Notes: generated by a model from the sequence alone, not told the origin. A stretch of DNA of 64,000 nt from Eisenbergiella tayi (GCF_001881565.1 NZ_MPDJ01000012.1:90107-154106); one strand, 5' to 3'; shown: positions 40,133 through 50,084, counted from the first letter of the stretch. Numbers and translations: made by a program.

Positions 40133-42293
40133 GATAAGGGAAAATCTGAAGAGACGGGGCTGGACCGTTCTTCTGTGTATGCTGTCCATGTTCCTTGTGC
40201 TGCCGGTTTGCCAGGCTATGGCTATTTCTGTGGACAGGAAGAATGTGGAAAATGGCACGGTCTATTATATGGGCATTTTCGACGGACCGGAATGGGTAGC
40301 CCGTAATTTCATGAATGCCGTTTCCTTCGATCAGGTTCTTCTTATCATAACGGCTGCTTTTGCCGTACTGTTTGCCATTCAGGGGTTTTCCTGGCTTTAC
40401 AGCCGTAAAAAAACAGATATGTACATGAGTATGCCGGTTTCTTCCGTAAAAAGGTACATTACCATTTATCTGAATGGAATCGGAATCTATGGGGTATGTT
40501 ATTTCTGTGCCCTTCTGCTCGCTTTTGCGGTGGGGGGAGTGCTTGGGGCGTTTTCCGTGAAAACTATACTGTTTGGGTTAGGCGGTTTCCTCTGCAATAT
40601 GCTGTTTTTTACAGCCGTTTATAATCTTTCCATCATGGCGGTGATGCTGACGGGAAATGTACTTGTAACCCTGATGGGCTGCAGTGTATTTCTCCTGTAT
40701 GAATACATGATACGTTTCCTTATGGACGGAATGCAGAGCGCCTTTTTCAGAACCTATTGTTCCTTTGGAAATACGACCAGTAATTCCTGGACTTCACCTG
40801 TATTTACATATCTGAACGGAATCAGTGACATGTCCAGCTATCTGTGGGGAAACGGGAGCAGGTACATGGTAAGCTTCCTGGAAAAGCTTGCGGTGATAGC
40901 CGTTCAGGCCCTGGTTTATGGAATAACGGCATATGTACTGTACCGGAAAAGAAAAGCGGAAGCCGCCGGTATGGCTATGGCCTTCACGAAAAGCAAAAGT
41001 GTGATTAAGCTGCTGCTCATGATACCGGTTACCCTGCTGGCAGGGCTGTGGTTCAGAGGGCTTTCCGGAGACAGTGTGTTTTTCACCGTATTGGGAATGC
41101 TTATCGGCCTTCTGCTGAGTCATGGGCTCATTCAGATAATTTATGAATTTGATATCCATTCCGTATTAAATAAAAAATGGCATATTCTTGCTGCAGGAGC
41201 TGCCGCAGCCGCGATATTCTCTGCCGTATATTTTGATTTTACCGGATATGACACATATATACCGGAAACGGATGAAATTGCCAGCGTGGCGTTTACCTTC
41301 CGGCAGGATATTTATGGCTTCAGCAATTATGAAAGGCTGTTTGAAAAAAATATTTATTACAGCAATCATGAGGAATATATGCTTTCGCACATGGAATCTG
41401 AGGATACCAGGACGATTGAAGCGATCAGGACCCTGGCTGCCAGAGATCATGAAAAGGAAGTGGATATGAACTTTTATGATGACAGCAATGTTGTCGTTTA
41501 TCTGAAATACAATCTGAAAAACGGGCGTTCTTTATGCAGGGCTGCTGCGGTGGATCTGGAACAGTCCCTGCCTGAGATGGATACCATTTTTGCAGACCGG
41601 TCTTACCAGTATAACCGGTATCAGATAAATGATCCTGTCATGACGGAGAATGCAGATCTTCTGAAAGCTGTTTTCAGCAACGGGCTGGAGGAGGTGTCCT
41701 ATCTGGGGGATATGAGCCGGCTGCTGAAGGTTTTGAGTGAGGATCTGGATGATTACAGCTGCAGCATGATGATGAATCAGCTGCCGGTGGGCAGCCTGAG
41801 CTTCAGATACCATGTGGACGGAGAGCCGGAGGGCAATTATTATTCCTGGACTTATCCGGTATATCCGGACTTTGAGGATACCATATCTCTTCTGAAGGAA
41901 CAGGGCGCATATAAGGAACTTGCTGAAGATTATACCTTTGTGGATGCCGGCCGGGTGGTCAGTATCAGTGTAACCTGCTATAATCTGAAAGAAAGTGATG
42001 TTTTTTATTCCAAAAATGGCGGGCGTTCGGTGAGTTATTCCAATGAACAGATTATTACAGAAACATTTACGGATGAAGAGGACATAAAGAAAATCTGTCC
42101 TGCATTATATCCCCGTTCCCTGATGGATATTTCCGGCTCCGGCATAACAGGGAGACTGCAGGATGATAATTATGATATCAGTGTTACCTTCAAACCTGGA
42201 ATGGGACTTACGTCATCCAATGTCGGGTTTGTACCGATAATGGATCGTATCCCTGCGTTCGTGATAGAAAAAACAACTGCAAAAACGGAATAA
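40104..42293 (+). CDS. Large ABC-2 permease with C-terminal extracytoplasmic domain
   Basis: A 729-residue protein. The first ~370 residues contain about eight to nine membrane helices with an early FSWLYSRKKTDMYMSMPVS motif seen in GntR-linked ABC permeases. The remaining ~350 residues, after a last helix near AAAAAIFSAVYFDF, are largely hydrophilic and probably extracytoplasmic (resembling the DUF6449 group). GAGGTAA precedes ATG 40104, which overlaps the ATPase gene by 29 bases. Substrate unknown. Confidence 0.85.
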   Translation: MISKNSFWVRIRENLKRRGWTVLLCMLSMFLVLPVCQAMAISVDRKNVENGTVYYMGIFDGPEWVARNFMNAVSFDQVLLIITAAFAVLFAIQGFSWLYSRKKTDMYMSMPVSSVKRYITIYLNGIGIYGVCYFCALLLAFAVGGVLGAFSVKTILFGLGGFLCNMLFFTAVYNLSIMAVMLTGNVLVTLMGCSVFLLYEYMIRFLMDGMQSAFFRTYCSFGNTTSNSWTSPVFTYLNGISDMSSYLWGNGSRYMVSFLEKLAVIAVQALVYGITAYVLYRKRKAEAAGMAMAFTKSKSVIKLLLMIPVTLLAGLWFRGLSGDSVFFTVLGMLIGLLLSHGLIQIIYEFDIHSVLNKKWHILAAGAAAAAIFSAVYFDFTGYDTYIPETDEIASVAFTFRQDIYGFSNYERLFEKNIYYSNHEEYMLSHMESEDTRTIEAIRTLAARDHEKEVDMNFYDDSNVVVYLKYNLKNGRSLCRAAAVDLEQSLPEMDTIFADRSYQYNRYQINDPVMTENADLLKAVFSNGLEEVSYLGDMSRLLKVLSEDLDDYSCSMMMNQLPVGSLSFRYHVDGEPEGNYYSWTYPVYPDFEDTISLLKEQGAYKELAEDYTFVDAGRVVSISVTCYNLKESDVFYSKNGGRSVSYSNEQIITETFTDEEDIKKICPALYPRSLMDISGSGITGRLQDDNYDISVTFKPGMGLTSSNVGFVPIMDRIPAFVIEKTTAKTE

Positions 42294-42373
42294 TCAGGTT
42301 AAAAATACCTTTTTCGGAAAATACTATGAAAGATAGTACTGGCTGTCAGACGGCAGCAGAAAGTGAGGAAGGT

Positions 42374-43678
42374 ATGCATTTATATTTGGAAATTACGGAC
42401 GTACATGCTAGAGAAATTCTGGATTCCAGAGGAAATCCTACGGTAGAAACAGAAGTAACACTGGAAAATGCGGTTACAGGAAGGGCGGCGGTTCCATCCG
42501 GAGCGTCTACCGGACAGTTTGAAGCGGTGGAACTGCGTGACGGGGAGACCAGATATTTTGGACTGGGGGTCCAGAAGGCCGTCAAAAATGTGAATACGAA
42601 GCTGAAGGCGGCTCTGTTAGGGAAGAATGCTCTTTGCCAGCTGGAAATAGACCGTATTCTGATGGATGCGGACGGAACGGACAACAAAAGCAACCTGGGA
42701 GCCAATGCGACGCTTGGCGTTTCCATGGCAGTGGCAAAGGCTGCCGCCAAAGCACTGGAAATTCCGCTGTACCAGTATCTGGGAGGAATTCATGCGAGAC
42801 AGCTTCCTGTCCCCATGATGAATATCCTTAACGGAGGAAAGCATGCAGATAATACGGTAGACCTCCAGGAATTCATGATCATGCCGGTCCAGGCGGAATC
42901 CTTCCGGGACGGCTTACGCATCTGTGCGGAAATCTATCATAATCTGAAGAAGATCTGCAAGGACAGAGGGCTTTCTACAGCAGTAGGAGATGAAGGCGGT
43001 TTCGCTCCCAATCTGGGCAGCTCTTCCGATGTCCTTCGTCTGATAGTGGAGGCGGTAAAGGCCAGCGGTTATACCCCCGGACAGGATATCAAGATAGCTA
43101 TCGATGCAGCTGCCAGTGAATTATATGATGAAAAATCAAAACGGTATTACTTCCCCGGAGAAAGCAGAATGAGCGGCCAGGAAGTATACAGGGATTCCGA
43201 AGCCATGGTGGAATATTATGAGGAGCTGGTACGGGAATTTCCTATTTTGTCCATCGAAGACGGGCTTTTTGAGGATGACTGGGACGGCTGGAAGATGCTC
43301 ACCGCAAGATTAGGGGATAAAGTACAGCTGGTGGGAGATGATCTGTTTGTCACGAATACCAAAAGACTGGATGCGGGAATAAAGCTGGGTGTTGCGAATG
43401 CCATACTGATTAAGGTCAATCAGATCGGCACGCTTTCCGAAGCCTTTGAAGCAATCAGTATGGCCCAGAAAAATGGATATAAAACAATTATTTCCCATCG
43501 CTCCGGAGAAACAGAGGATACTACGATAGCGGATATCGCCGTTGCGGTAAACGCCGGACAGATTAAAACAGGCGCTCCCTGCCGTACCGACAGGGTTGCC
43601 AAATATAATCAGCTTCTGAGAATTGAAGAAGAGCTGGGATATGCCGCATGCTATAAAGAGCCTTTCAACAAAATTTAG
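42374..43678 (+). CDS. eno: Enolase
   Basis: Glycolytic enzyme making phosphoenolpyruvate, 434 residues. Visible motifs: AREILDSRGNPTVE at the N-terminus, GASTGQFEAVELRDG, the catalytic region VGDEGGFAPNL, the metal ligands in IAIDAAASELYD, LSIEDGLFEDDWDGW and LVGDDLFVTN, then KVNQIGTLSEA and SHRSGETEDTTIADI. GAGGAAGG precedes ATG 42374; an earlier in-frame ATG at 42326 would add 16 non-family residues. Confidence 0.98.
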   Translation: MHLYLEITDVHAREILDSRGNPTVETEVTLENAVTGRAAVPSGASTGQFEAVELRDGETRYFGLGVQKAVKNVNTKLKAALLGKNALCQLEIDRILMDADGTDNKSNLGANATLGVSMAVAKAAAKALEIPLYQYLGGIHARQLPVPMMNILNGGKHADNTVDLQEFMIMPVQAESFRDGLRICAEIYHNLKKICKDRGLSTAVGDEGGFAPNLGSSSDVLRLIVEAVKASGYTPGQDIKIAIDAAASELYDEKSKRYYFPGESRMSGQEVYRDSEAMVEYYEELVREFPILSIEDGLFEDDWDGWKMLTARLGDKVQLVGDDLFVTNTKRLDAGIKLGVANAILIKVNQIGTLSEAFEAISMAQKNGYKTIISHRSGETEDTTIADIAVAVNAGQIKTGAPCRTDRVAKYNQLLRIEEELGYAACYKEPFNKI

Positions 43679-43718
43679 TGTACATTCCCTGAATTACAGT
43701 TATATTTAATAGAAGAAA

Positions 43719-43754
43719 AAGAAGCCCGGCATACAGATACCGGACTTCTTTTTT
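43719..43754 (+). terminator. Intrinsic terminator after eno
   Basis: AAGAAGCCCGG-type arm (ending 43729) pairs with CCGGACTTCTT (43740-43750) with one mismatch, followed by a T-run to 43754. Confidence 0.85.
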
Positions 43755-43776
43755 GTTATACAAAAAAACGAGCCTC

Positions 43777-43810
43777 TTCCACAATTTGTACAATTGTGGA
43801 ATATTTTTTT
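43777..43810. terminator. Second palindrome with T-tract
   Basis: TTCCACAATT (43777-43786), loop TGTAC, AATTGTGGAA (43792-43801), then TATTTTTTT. It is AT-rich and could be a backup terminator or an operator for the opp promoter 50 bp downstream. Confidence 0.55.
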
Positions 43811-43856
43811 GGAAAATCTTGTTTTAAATCTGAAAAATCTTGCATCGGCCATCGGA

Positions 43857-43885
43857 TTGTGGTATATTTGTAAAGCTGGTATGAT
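43857..43885 (+). promoter_or_regulatory. Promoter of the oligopeptide transporter operon
   Basis: TTGTGG (43857-43862), 17-bp spacer, TATGAT (43880-43885). It leaves a leader of about 255 nt before oppB; that leader holds a 77-codon frame (43918-44151) with atypical codons and weak ribosome site, not called as a gene. Confidence 0.65.
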
Positions 43886-44147
43886 ATGATCTGTGTAAAA
43901 GTTAAACAGAGAAAGATATGGCAGCATTAAAGCTTCGTGGGGAACTATGGGCTGATGCAGACATGAGACGGCTGGCTCGCCAGGCGTCATTGTTTAGTGC
44001 CTGTATGTCCGCAGGAGAATCATACTTGTATTTCTGCGGAGGACAACGGGATAATAGGTCATTTTTCTTTAAACAGCCATTGCTGTCACCGGATTACATT
44101 GCACAGTATTGCCAATGGCCAGTACAAACAGAAAAGGAGTGTTTCAG

Positions 44148-45059
44148 TTGACAAAATACGTTGTAAAGAGAATCCTTCTCGCTATAGTGACTATTTTGAT
44201 TGTCTGCGGCATCACATTCTTTGCTATGAATGCGATACCAGGCGGGCCGTTTGATGGAGAGAAGGCAGTATCTGCGGAGGTTAAGGCCGCACTGGAGAGA
44301 AGGTACAATCTGGATAAGCCTGTGCCTGAGCAGTTCGTGATTTATATGAAAAATCTTCTTCATGGTGATTTTGGTATCTCCACCAAAACAGGCCGTGATA
44401 TCAAAACTCTGATTTTTGAGTCCTTCCATGTATCAGCTAAGCTCGGCGGTATGGCAATTCTCGTAGCGCTTGCTTTTGGTCTGGTGTTCGGCAGCCTGGC
44501 GGCTTTGACCAGGAATAAGCTCCCGGATCGTCTGATCATTTTCTTTTCCACTTTGTTTACATCCCTGCCCAGCTTTGTTTTTGCCACATTGCTGCTGCTG
44601 GTATTCTGTGTACAGCTGAAGCTGATACCGGTATGGGATGCCAACCATCAGAATTATGTTCTTCCGGTTATCGCGCTGGCGGCTTATCCGATGGCATACA
44701 TCACCCGTCTGACCAAGACGAGTATGCTGGACGTAATGGGGCAGGATTATGTGCGTACGGCAAGAGCGAAGGGTGTGGCCCGCTGGAAGGTTATATTTAA
44801 GCATACTTTAAGGAATGCGTTAATTCCTGTTATTACTTATGTGGGACCTATGACGGCATCTATATTGACCGGTTCTCTTGTTGTGGAGAAAATTTTCACA
44901 ATCGGCGGACTCGGGGCAAAGTTCGTGGATGGTATTACCAACCGTGATTATCCCATGATCATGGGTACGACAATTTTCCTTGCCGTGCTGATGGTTACTA
45001 TGAATCTTTTGACAGATATCGTCTACAAGCTTGTAGACCCTCGTATTAAACTTGATTAG
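44148..45059 (+). CDS. oppB: Oligopeptide ABC transporter permease OppB
   Basis: A 303-residue inner-membrane permease with six helices: N-terminal RILLAIVTILIVCGITFFAM, the extracytoplasmic loop, and the EAA-type cytoplasmic loop DYVRTARAKGVARWKVIFKH. The start is taken as TTG 44148, eight bases after AAGGAG (44134-44139); the upstream ATG at 44109 precedes that site. The TTG overlaps the TGA of the upstream 77-codon frame. It pairs with OppC. Confidence 0.93.
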   Translation: MTKYVVKRILLAIVTILIVCGITFFAMNAIPGGPFDGEKAVSAEVKAALERRYNLDKPVPEQFVIYMKNLLHGDFGISTKTGRDIKTLIFESFHVSAKLGGMAILVALAFGLVFGSLAALTRNKLPDRLIIFFSTLFTSLPSFVFATLLLLVFCVQLKLIPVWDANHQNYVLPVIALAAYPMAYITRLTKTSMLDVMGQDYVRTARAKGVARWKVIFKHTLRNALIPVITYVGPMTASILTGSLVVEKIFTIGGLGAKFVDGITNRDYPMIMGTTIFLAVLMVTMNLLTDIVYKLVDPRIKLD

Positions 45060-45072
45060 GAGGAGGCCAGTA

Positions 45073-46149
45073 ATGGATAAGAAAAATATAGATGAAATGC
45101 CGAAAAAGTCTCCTTTGAGCTTACAGATAGATTTACAGAAATTTGAAAAAGCGACAGATGAAGAGAAGAAGCAGCAGGATGTGATGAGCGAGTCCGTTTC
45201 TTTCTTCAGGGACGGCATGCGCAAGCTGATGAAAAACCCGCTTGCTGTGGGAAGTATTGTTGTACTCATATTGATTGTTGCCATGATTCTGATCGTGCCC
45301 CATGTGGTTCCTTATTCCTATTCCCAGATCATTTCTGTGAATGGCAAGCGTGATAAGACCGCGTCCAATATGGCTCCGTTCCAGTATTCAGAGAAAGAAC
45401 AGGCTTTTATTGATGAAGGCGGCGAAGTATTTCCCCATATCATGGGAACGGATGAAATGGGACGTGATTATTTCGTCCGTGTTGTATACGGAACAAGAGT
45501 TTCCCTTACCGTAGGTGTATTTGCCGCGATCATCGTTCTTATTATCGGTGTCCTGTACGGCAGTATATCCGGTTATTTCGGCGGGAAAACAGACCTTATT
45601 ATGATGCGTATTGTAGATATTATATATTCTCTTCCGGATATGCTTATGGTAGTACTGCTGTCCGTAGTGCTCCGGGAGGTTCTGAACATTGATCAATACC
45701 CGGCCTTGCAGAAGCTGGGCACCAATATGATTTCCCTGTTTATCGTATTCGGCCTTCTTTACTGGACAGGTATGGCCAGACTTGTACGTGGACAGATCCT
45801 TACCATCAAGCAGAATGAATATGTGCTTGCGGCAAAGATCAGCGGTGCGAAGTCCGGAAGAATTATCCGCAAGCATATTCTTCCCAACTGTATCAGCGTT
45901 ATCATTATTTCCGCAGCGCTGCAGATACCGTCCGCGATCTTTACGGAAAGTTTCCTGAGTTTTATCGGTCTGGGCGTTCAGGCACCCATGCCTTCCCTTG
46001 GTTCCCTTGCAAATGCTGCGAGAGCGGGAATAAATGTTTATCCCTACAAACTGATCTTTCCGGCTCTTATGATCTGTCTGATTACACTGGCATTTAACCT
46101 GCTGGGAGATGGTCTGAGGGATGCATTTGATCCGAAATTAAGGAGGTAA
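45073..46149 (+). CDS. oppC: Oligopeptide ABC transporter permease OppC
   Basis: A 358-residue permease: a ~55-residue cytosolic N-terminus, first helix VGSIVVLILIVAMILIV, a long outer loop ending MGTDEMGRDYFVRVVYGTRV, then five helices with the EAA loop EYVLAAKISGAKSGRIIRKH. ATG 45073 follows AGGAGG. Partner of OppB. Confidence 0.95.
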   Translation: MDKKNIDEMPKKSPLSLQIDLQKFEKATDEEKKQQDVMSESVSFFRDGMRKLMKNPLAVGSIVVLILIVAMILIVPHVVPYSYSQIISVNGKRDKTASNMAPFQYSEKEQAFIDEGGEVFPHIMGTDEMGRDYFVRVVYGTRVSLTVGVFAAIIVLIIGVLYGSISGYFGGKTDLIMMRIVDIIYSLPDMLMVVLLSVVLREVLNIDQYPALQKLGTNMISLFIVFGLLYWTGMARLVRGQILTIKQNEYVLAAKISGAKSGRIIRKHILPNCISVIIISAALQIPSAIFTESFLSFIGLGVQAPMPSLGSLANAARAGINVYPYKLIFPALMICLITLAFNLLGDGLRDAFDPKLRR

Positions 46150-46153
46150 TAAA

Positions 46154-47161
46154 ATGAGTGATAGTATACTTTCGGTAAAAGAACTTCGTACCTCCTTTTC
46201 AACAGATAACGGGGAGGTAATGGCTGTCAACGGTATTTCCTTTGATCTGGACCGCGGAAAAATCCTGGGTATTGTAGGAGAATCCGGTTCCGGTAAATCA
46301 GTTACAGCCTATTCCATTATGCGTATCCTGGAAAGCAACGGCGGTATTAAAGGCGGCCATGTGTTTTATAAGGGCGATGATATCACTAAATTTTCTGAGA
46401 AACAGATGAGAGAATTCCGCGGAAAATGCTGTTCCATCATTTTCCAGGATCCCATGACCAGCCTGAATCCTGTATTCACGGTTGGAAACCAGCTGAAGGA
46501 GGCAATTGAGCTTCACACGGACAGGAAGGGAAAGGCAGCTGAAGAACGTGCTGTGGAAATGCTCACTCTGGTAGGGGTGAATGAACCGGAAAAACGTGTG
46601 AAACAGTATCCTTATGAGCTGTCAGGCGGTATGCGTCAGCGTGTTATGATCGCCATGGCTCTGGCCTGCGAACCGGACATACTGATTGCTGATGAACCTA
46701 CCACAGCGCTGGATGTTACCATTCAGGCACAGATTCTGGAACTGATGCAGGATCTGCAGAAGAAGCTGGGAATGGCTATTATTATAGTTACCCATGACCT
46801 GGGTGTTATCGCGGATATGTGCGATGAAATTATCGTTATGTACGGCGGACGTGTGTGTGAAAGAGGTACGGCTGAAGATATTTTCTACCGTCCTCATCAT
46901 GAATATACCAAGGGCCTTCTGCGTTCGATCCCGAATGTAGACAAAATCGGGGAAAAACTGATCCCTATTCCGGGTACGCCTATTAACCTGCTGAATATGC
47001 CCAAAGGCTGTGCTTTCTGCCCGCGGTGTGAAAACGCCATGAAAATCTGTATAGAAGAAGTTCCTCAGGAAATGCAGATGCCTGACGGACATTACGCATC
47101 CTGCTGGCTGAATGTGAAAGAAGCGATGGAGGCAAAGCAAGGAGGCGGAAAACATGAGTAA
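46154..47161 (+). CDS. oppD: Oligopeptide ABC transporter ATPase OppD
   Basis: A 335-residue ATPase: Walker A GESGSGKSVTAYSIM, Q-loop IIFQDPMTSLNP, signature LSGGMRQRVMIAMAL, Walker B ILIADEPTTALDVT, switch IIIVTHDLGVIAD, and the C-terminal oligopeptide-transporter cysteine region (GCAFCPRCENAMKIC) that can hold an Fe-S cluster in this family. AAGGAGG precedes the ATG. It overlaps oppF by eight bases. Confidence 0.96.
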   Translation: MSDSILSVKELRTSFSTDNGEVMAVNGISFDLDRGKILGIVGESGSGKSVTAYSIMRILESNGGIKGGHVFYKGDDITKFSEKQMREFRGKCCSIIFQDPMTSLNPVFTVGNQLKEAIELHTDRKGKAAEERAVEMLTLVGVNEPEKRVKQYPYELSGGMRQRVMIAMALACEPDILIADEPTTALDVTIQAQILELMQDLQKKLGMAIIIVTHDLGVIADMCDEIIVMYGGRVCERGTAEDIFYRPHHEYTKGLLRSIPNVDKIGEKLIPIPGTPINLLNMPKGCAFCPRCENAMKICIEEVPQEMQMPDGHYASCWLNVKEAMEAKQGGGKHE

Positions 47162-48137
47162 AGAGGCAAAAACGAAGAAAAGCGAATATCTTGTTGAGGT
47201 CAATGACCTGAAACAGTATTTTCCTATAAAAGTCGGTGTTATGAAAACGATTCCGCTGAAGGCTGTAGATGGTGTATCCTTTGCCATCAAGCCCGGTGAA
47301 ACTCTGGGAATGGTGGGAGAATCCGGCTGCGGCAAGACAACGGTAGGACGTTCCCTGCTGAGGCTTTATACGCCTACAGGAGGAGAAGTGTTTTACAATG
47401 GGGAAAAGGTGGATGGATCCACCATCGGGCATATGAGAAAAGAAATGCAGATGGTGTTCCAGGATCCTTATTCTTCATTGAATCCCCGTATGACAATTGA
47501 GGATATTATCGGAGAACCTCTGGATGTGCATAAGCTCTATTCATCCAAAGGAGAACGCCGTGATAAGATCATAAATCTTATGGAGCTGGTAGGCCTGAAT
47601 GCGGAGCATGCAACCCGTTATGCTCATGAGTTTTCCGGCGGACAGCGGCAGCGTATCGGTATTGCAAGGGCGCTTGCAACCGATCCCAAGTTTATTGTCT
47701 GTGATGAGGCAGTAAGTGCCCTGGATGTTTCCATTCAGGCACAGGTTATAAATATGTTTGAGGAACTTCAGGATAAGCTGGGTGTGGCATATCTGTTTAT
47801 CGCCCACGACTTGCTGGTGGTTCATCATATTTCCGACAGAATTGCTGTAATGTATCTGGGAAGAATTGTTGAGATTGCAGATTCCAATGAATTGAATGAC
47901 AATCCGATTCACCCTTATACGCAGTCTCTTCTCAGTGCAGTGCCTTATCCGGATCCTAAAATGGCCCGGGAAAGACATCGTATTGTTCTGGAGGGGGATG
48001 TTCCCAGTCCGCTGCATATGCCGAGCGGCTGTTCATTCCGTACCCGCTGCAAATACGCTACGGAGCAGTGTGCTAAAGAGTGTCCGAGTCTGAAAGACAG
48101 AGGGAACGGACATCAGGTTGCCTGCTGGAATAAGTAG
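47154..48137 (+). CDS. oppF: Oligopeptide ABC transporter ATPase OppF
   Basis: A 327-residue ATPase: Walker A GESGCGKTTVGRSLL, Q-loop MVFQDPYSSLNPR, signature FSGGQRQRIGIARAL, Walker B FIVCDEAVSALDVS, switch LFIAHDLLVVHH, and C-terminal CSFRTRCKYATEQCAKECP. It dimerises with OppD to power the transporter. Confidence 0.96.
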   Translation: MSKEAKTKKSEYLVEVNDLKQYFPIKVGVMKTIPLKAVDGVSFAIKPGETLGMVGESGCGKTTVGRSLLRLYTPTGGEVFYNGEKVDGSTIGHMRKEMQMVFQDPYSSLNPRMTIEDIIGEPLDVHKLYSSKGERRDKIINLMELVGLNAEHATRYAHEFSGGQRQRIGIARALATDPKFIVCDEAVSALDVSIQAQVINMFEELQDKLGVAYLFIAHDLLVVHHISDRIAVMYLGRIVEIADSNELNDNPIHPYTQSLLSAVPYPDPKMARERHRIVLEGDVPSPLHMPSGCSFRTRCKYATEQCAKECPSLKDRGNGHQVACWNK

Positions 48138-48241
48138 CAGAAATCCCTCAGCTTTTAATTTGATACAATTTGTTCTTCTTATTAAGGGAAGAATATTGTA
48201 TAAGAAACCGTATCTATTTTATTCATGGGAGGTAATAATTT

Positions 48242-50038
48242 ATGAAGAAAAAGTACTTGGCATTAGCTCTGGCTGCTTCATTAGTTGTGAGTACTCTGGC
48301 TGGATGTGGATCCAAAGGAAACACTACAGAGTCACCGGCAGCTCCGGCAGAAACCACAGCAGAATCTTCAGCAGATACAAGCGCTGAAGAATCAACAACT
48401 GCAGACGCAGGTTCGGCAGCACATGGCCCGTCCAGCGAAGCAGCACCCGCATGGGAAGAATACAATGCAAGAATCGCTGCTATCAGAACAGAGACAGATC
48501 TTGCAAAGCGTGAAGCTCTTATGCATGAAGCAGAAGATGAGCTGATGAGCACATGGGCAGTTATTCCGCTTTACTATTACAATGATGTTTATCTTCAGAA
48601 GACCGACGTAGACGGCATTTATGCAAACCTTTTCGGTTTCAAGTATTTCGGTTATGCAACAACTCCGACCAATACACTGGCTCTTCAGATCGCATCTGAA
48701 CCCAACAAACTGGATCCGGCTCTGAACTCTACAGTAGACGGTGCATGCCTTGCAATCCTGGCATTTTCCGGTCTGTTTATGTATGATGAGAACGGACAGC
48801 TTGTTCCCGATCTTGCAGAAAGCTATGAAATGACAGAAGATGGCCTGAGCTATACCTTTACAATGAAGGATGGCCTGAAGTGGTCTGACGGCACAGAGCT
48901 GAATGCAAAAGATGTTGAGTACAGCTGGCAGAGACTTGCAAATCCTGATACAGGTGCTGACTATGCGTACCTGACCACCGTAATCGCTACCAAGGATGAC
49001 GGTACTCTGGATATTGAAGCTTCTGAAGACGGAAAGACATTCAGCGTTAACCTGGTTGCTCCTTGTGCATACTTCCTTGACCTGTGTGCATTCCCTGCAT
49101 TCTATCCTGTTCCTCAGGCTTCCGTAGAAGGAGCTGACGGATATGCTGATAACCCGGGTGCATGGTGTACAGAAGCTGGTTTCGTATCCTCAGGCCCGAT
49201 GGTTTGTACCGGATGGAAGCACAATGAATCCATGACCTATGAGAAGAACCCTAATTATTATGATGCTGACAGAGTTACTCTTGACAAGATCGAATTCATG
49301 CTGAGCAGTGATGATACAGCAATTTACAATGCATTTGTAGATGGTTCCCTGCAGTTTGCAGATACCATTGCTACAGATATGATGGCTACTGTAAAGGATA
49401 CTCCTGAATTCCACAAGATCCCTACTCTGGGAACCTATTACTGCGGATTCAATGTAAACAGCGATCTTTTTGCAGGCAAGACTGTTGAGCAGGCTGCTGC
49501 AATGAGAAAAGCTATGTGTCTGTTAATTGACCGTCAGTACATTGTTGACACAATTGCACAGGCAGAGCAGGAAGTTGCAAATACCTTCATTCCTACAGGA
49601 ATGTCTGACGGAAACGGCGGAGAATTCAGAAAGAATGACGACGATTACACCTATCCTCTGGAAGACAAGGTTGGTTACTATGATACGGATATGACAGATG
49701 CCAACATGGAAGAAGTTCAGGCTCTTCTTGAAAGTGCCGGATATCAGTTCGATGAAAGCGGTATGCTTTCCGCTGAAACTCCTATCAGCATGACTTATCT
49801 TACCAATGATTCTGAAGGTAATGTTAAGATTGGTGAAGCGATTCAGCAGGATCTTGCAGCTATCGGTATCAATGTAACTGTTGAGACCCGTGAGTGGTCC
49901 GTATTCCTTGATGAAAGAAAGCAGGGACAGTTTGACTTCGCTCGTGAAGGCTGGCTGGCAGACTACAACGATCCTATCAATATGCTGGAAATGTGGGAAA
50001 CCGATTCTGGAAATAATGATATGCAGTTTGGTAGATAA
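48242..50038 (+). CDS. oppA: Oligopeptide-binding lipoprotein OppA, circularly permuted order
   Basis: A 598-residue family 5 solute-binding lipoprotein. The signal peptide ends at the lipobox LAGC (Cys22), followed by a Ser/Thr/Ala/Glu-rich linker to residue 70. Residues 71-140 (WEEYNARIAAI, AEDELMSTWAVIPLYYYND, FGFKYFGYAT) look like the module that normally ends this family. Residues 141 onward then begin like a normal mature N-terminus (NTLALQIASEPNKLDPALN) and continue to DPINMLEMWETDSGNNDMQFGR, where the protein stops just where the missing module should follow. The order is therefore permuted. AGGAGG-like GGGAGG precedes the ATG, and no frameshift is seen. Confidence 0.93.
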   Translation: MKKKYLALALAASLVVSTLAGCGSKGNTTESPAAPAETTAESSADTSAEESTTADAGSAAHGPSSEAAPAWEEYNARIAAIRTETDLAKREALMHEAEDELMSTWAVIPLYYYNDVYLQKTDVDGIYANLFGFKYFGYATTPTNTLALQIASEPNKLDPALNSTVDGACLAILAFSGLFMYDENGQLVPDLAESYEMTEDGLSYTFTMKDGLKWSDGTELNAKDVEYSWQRLANPDTGADYAYLTTVIATKDDGTLDIEASEDGKTFSVNLVAPCAYFLDLCAFPAFYPVPQASVEGADGYADNPGAWCTEAGFVSSGPMVCTGWKHNESMTYEKNPNYYDADRVTLDKIEFMLSSDDTAIYNAFVDGSLQFADTIATDMMATVKDTPEFHKIPTLGTYYCGFNVNSDLFAGKTVEQAAAMRKAMCLLIDRQYIVDTIAQAEQEVANTFIPTGMSDGNGGEFRKNDDDYTYPLEDKVGYYDTDMTDANMEEVQALLESAGYQFDESGMLSAETPISMTYLTNDSEGNVKIGEAIQQDLAAIGINVTVETREWSVFLDERKQGQFDFAREGWLADYNDPINMLEMWETDSGNNDMQFGR

Positions 50039-50084
50039 TCTGCGGATTATTAACAGAAAAATAATATTTGTATAATAAAAGTAG

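Noticed and set aside
43918..44151. A 77-residue protein gene ahead of oppB
   Set aside because: Poor ribosome site, codon use unlike neighbours and no recognisable domain; kept only as a leader observation.
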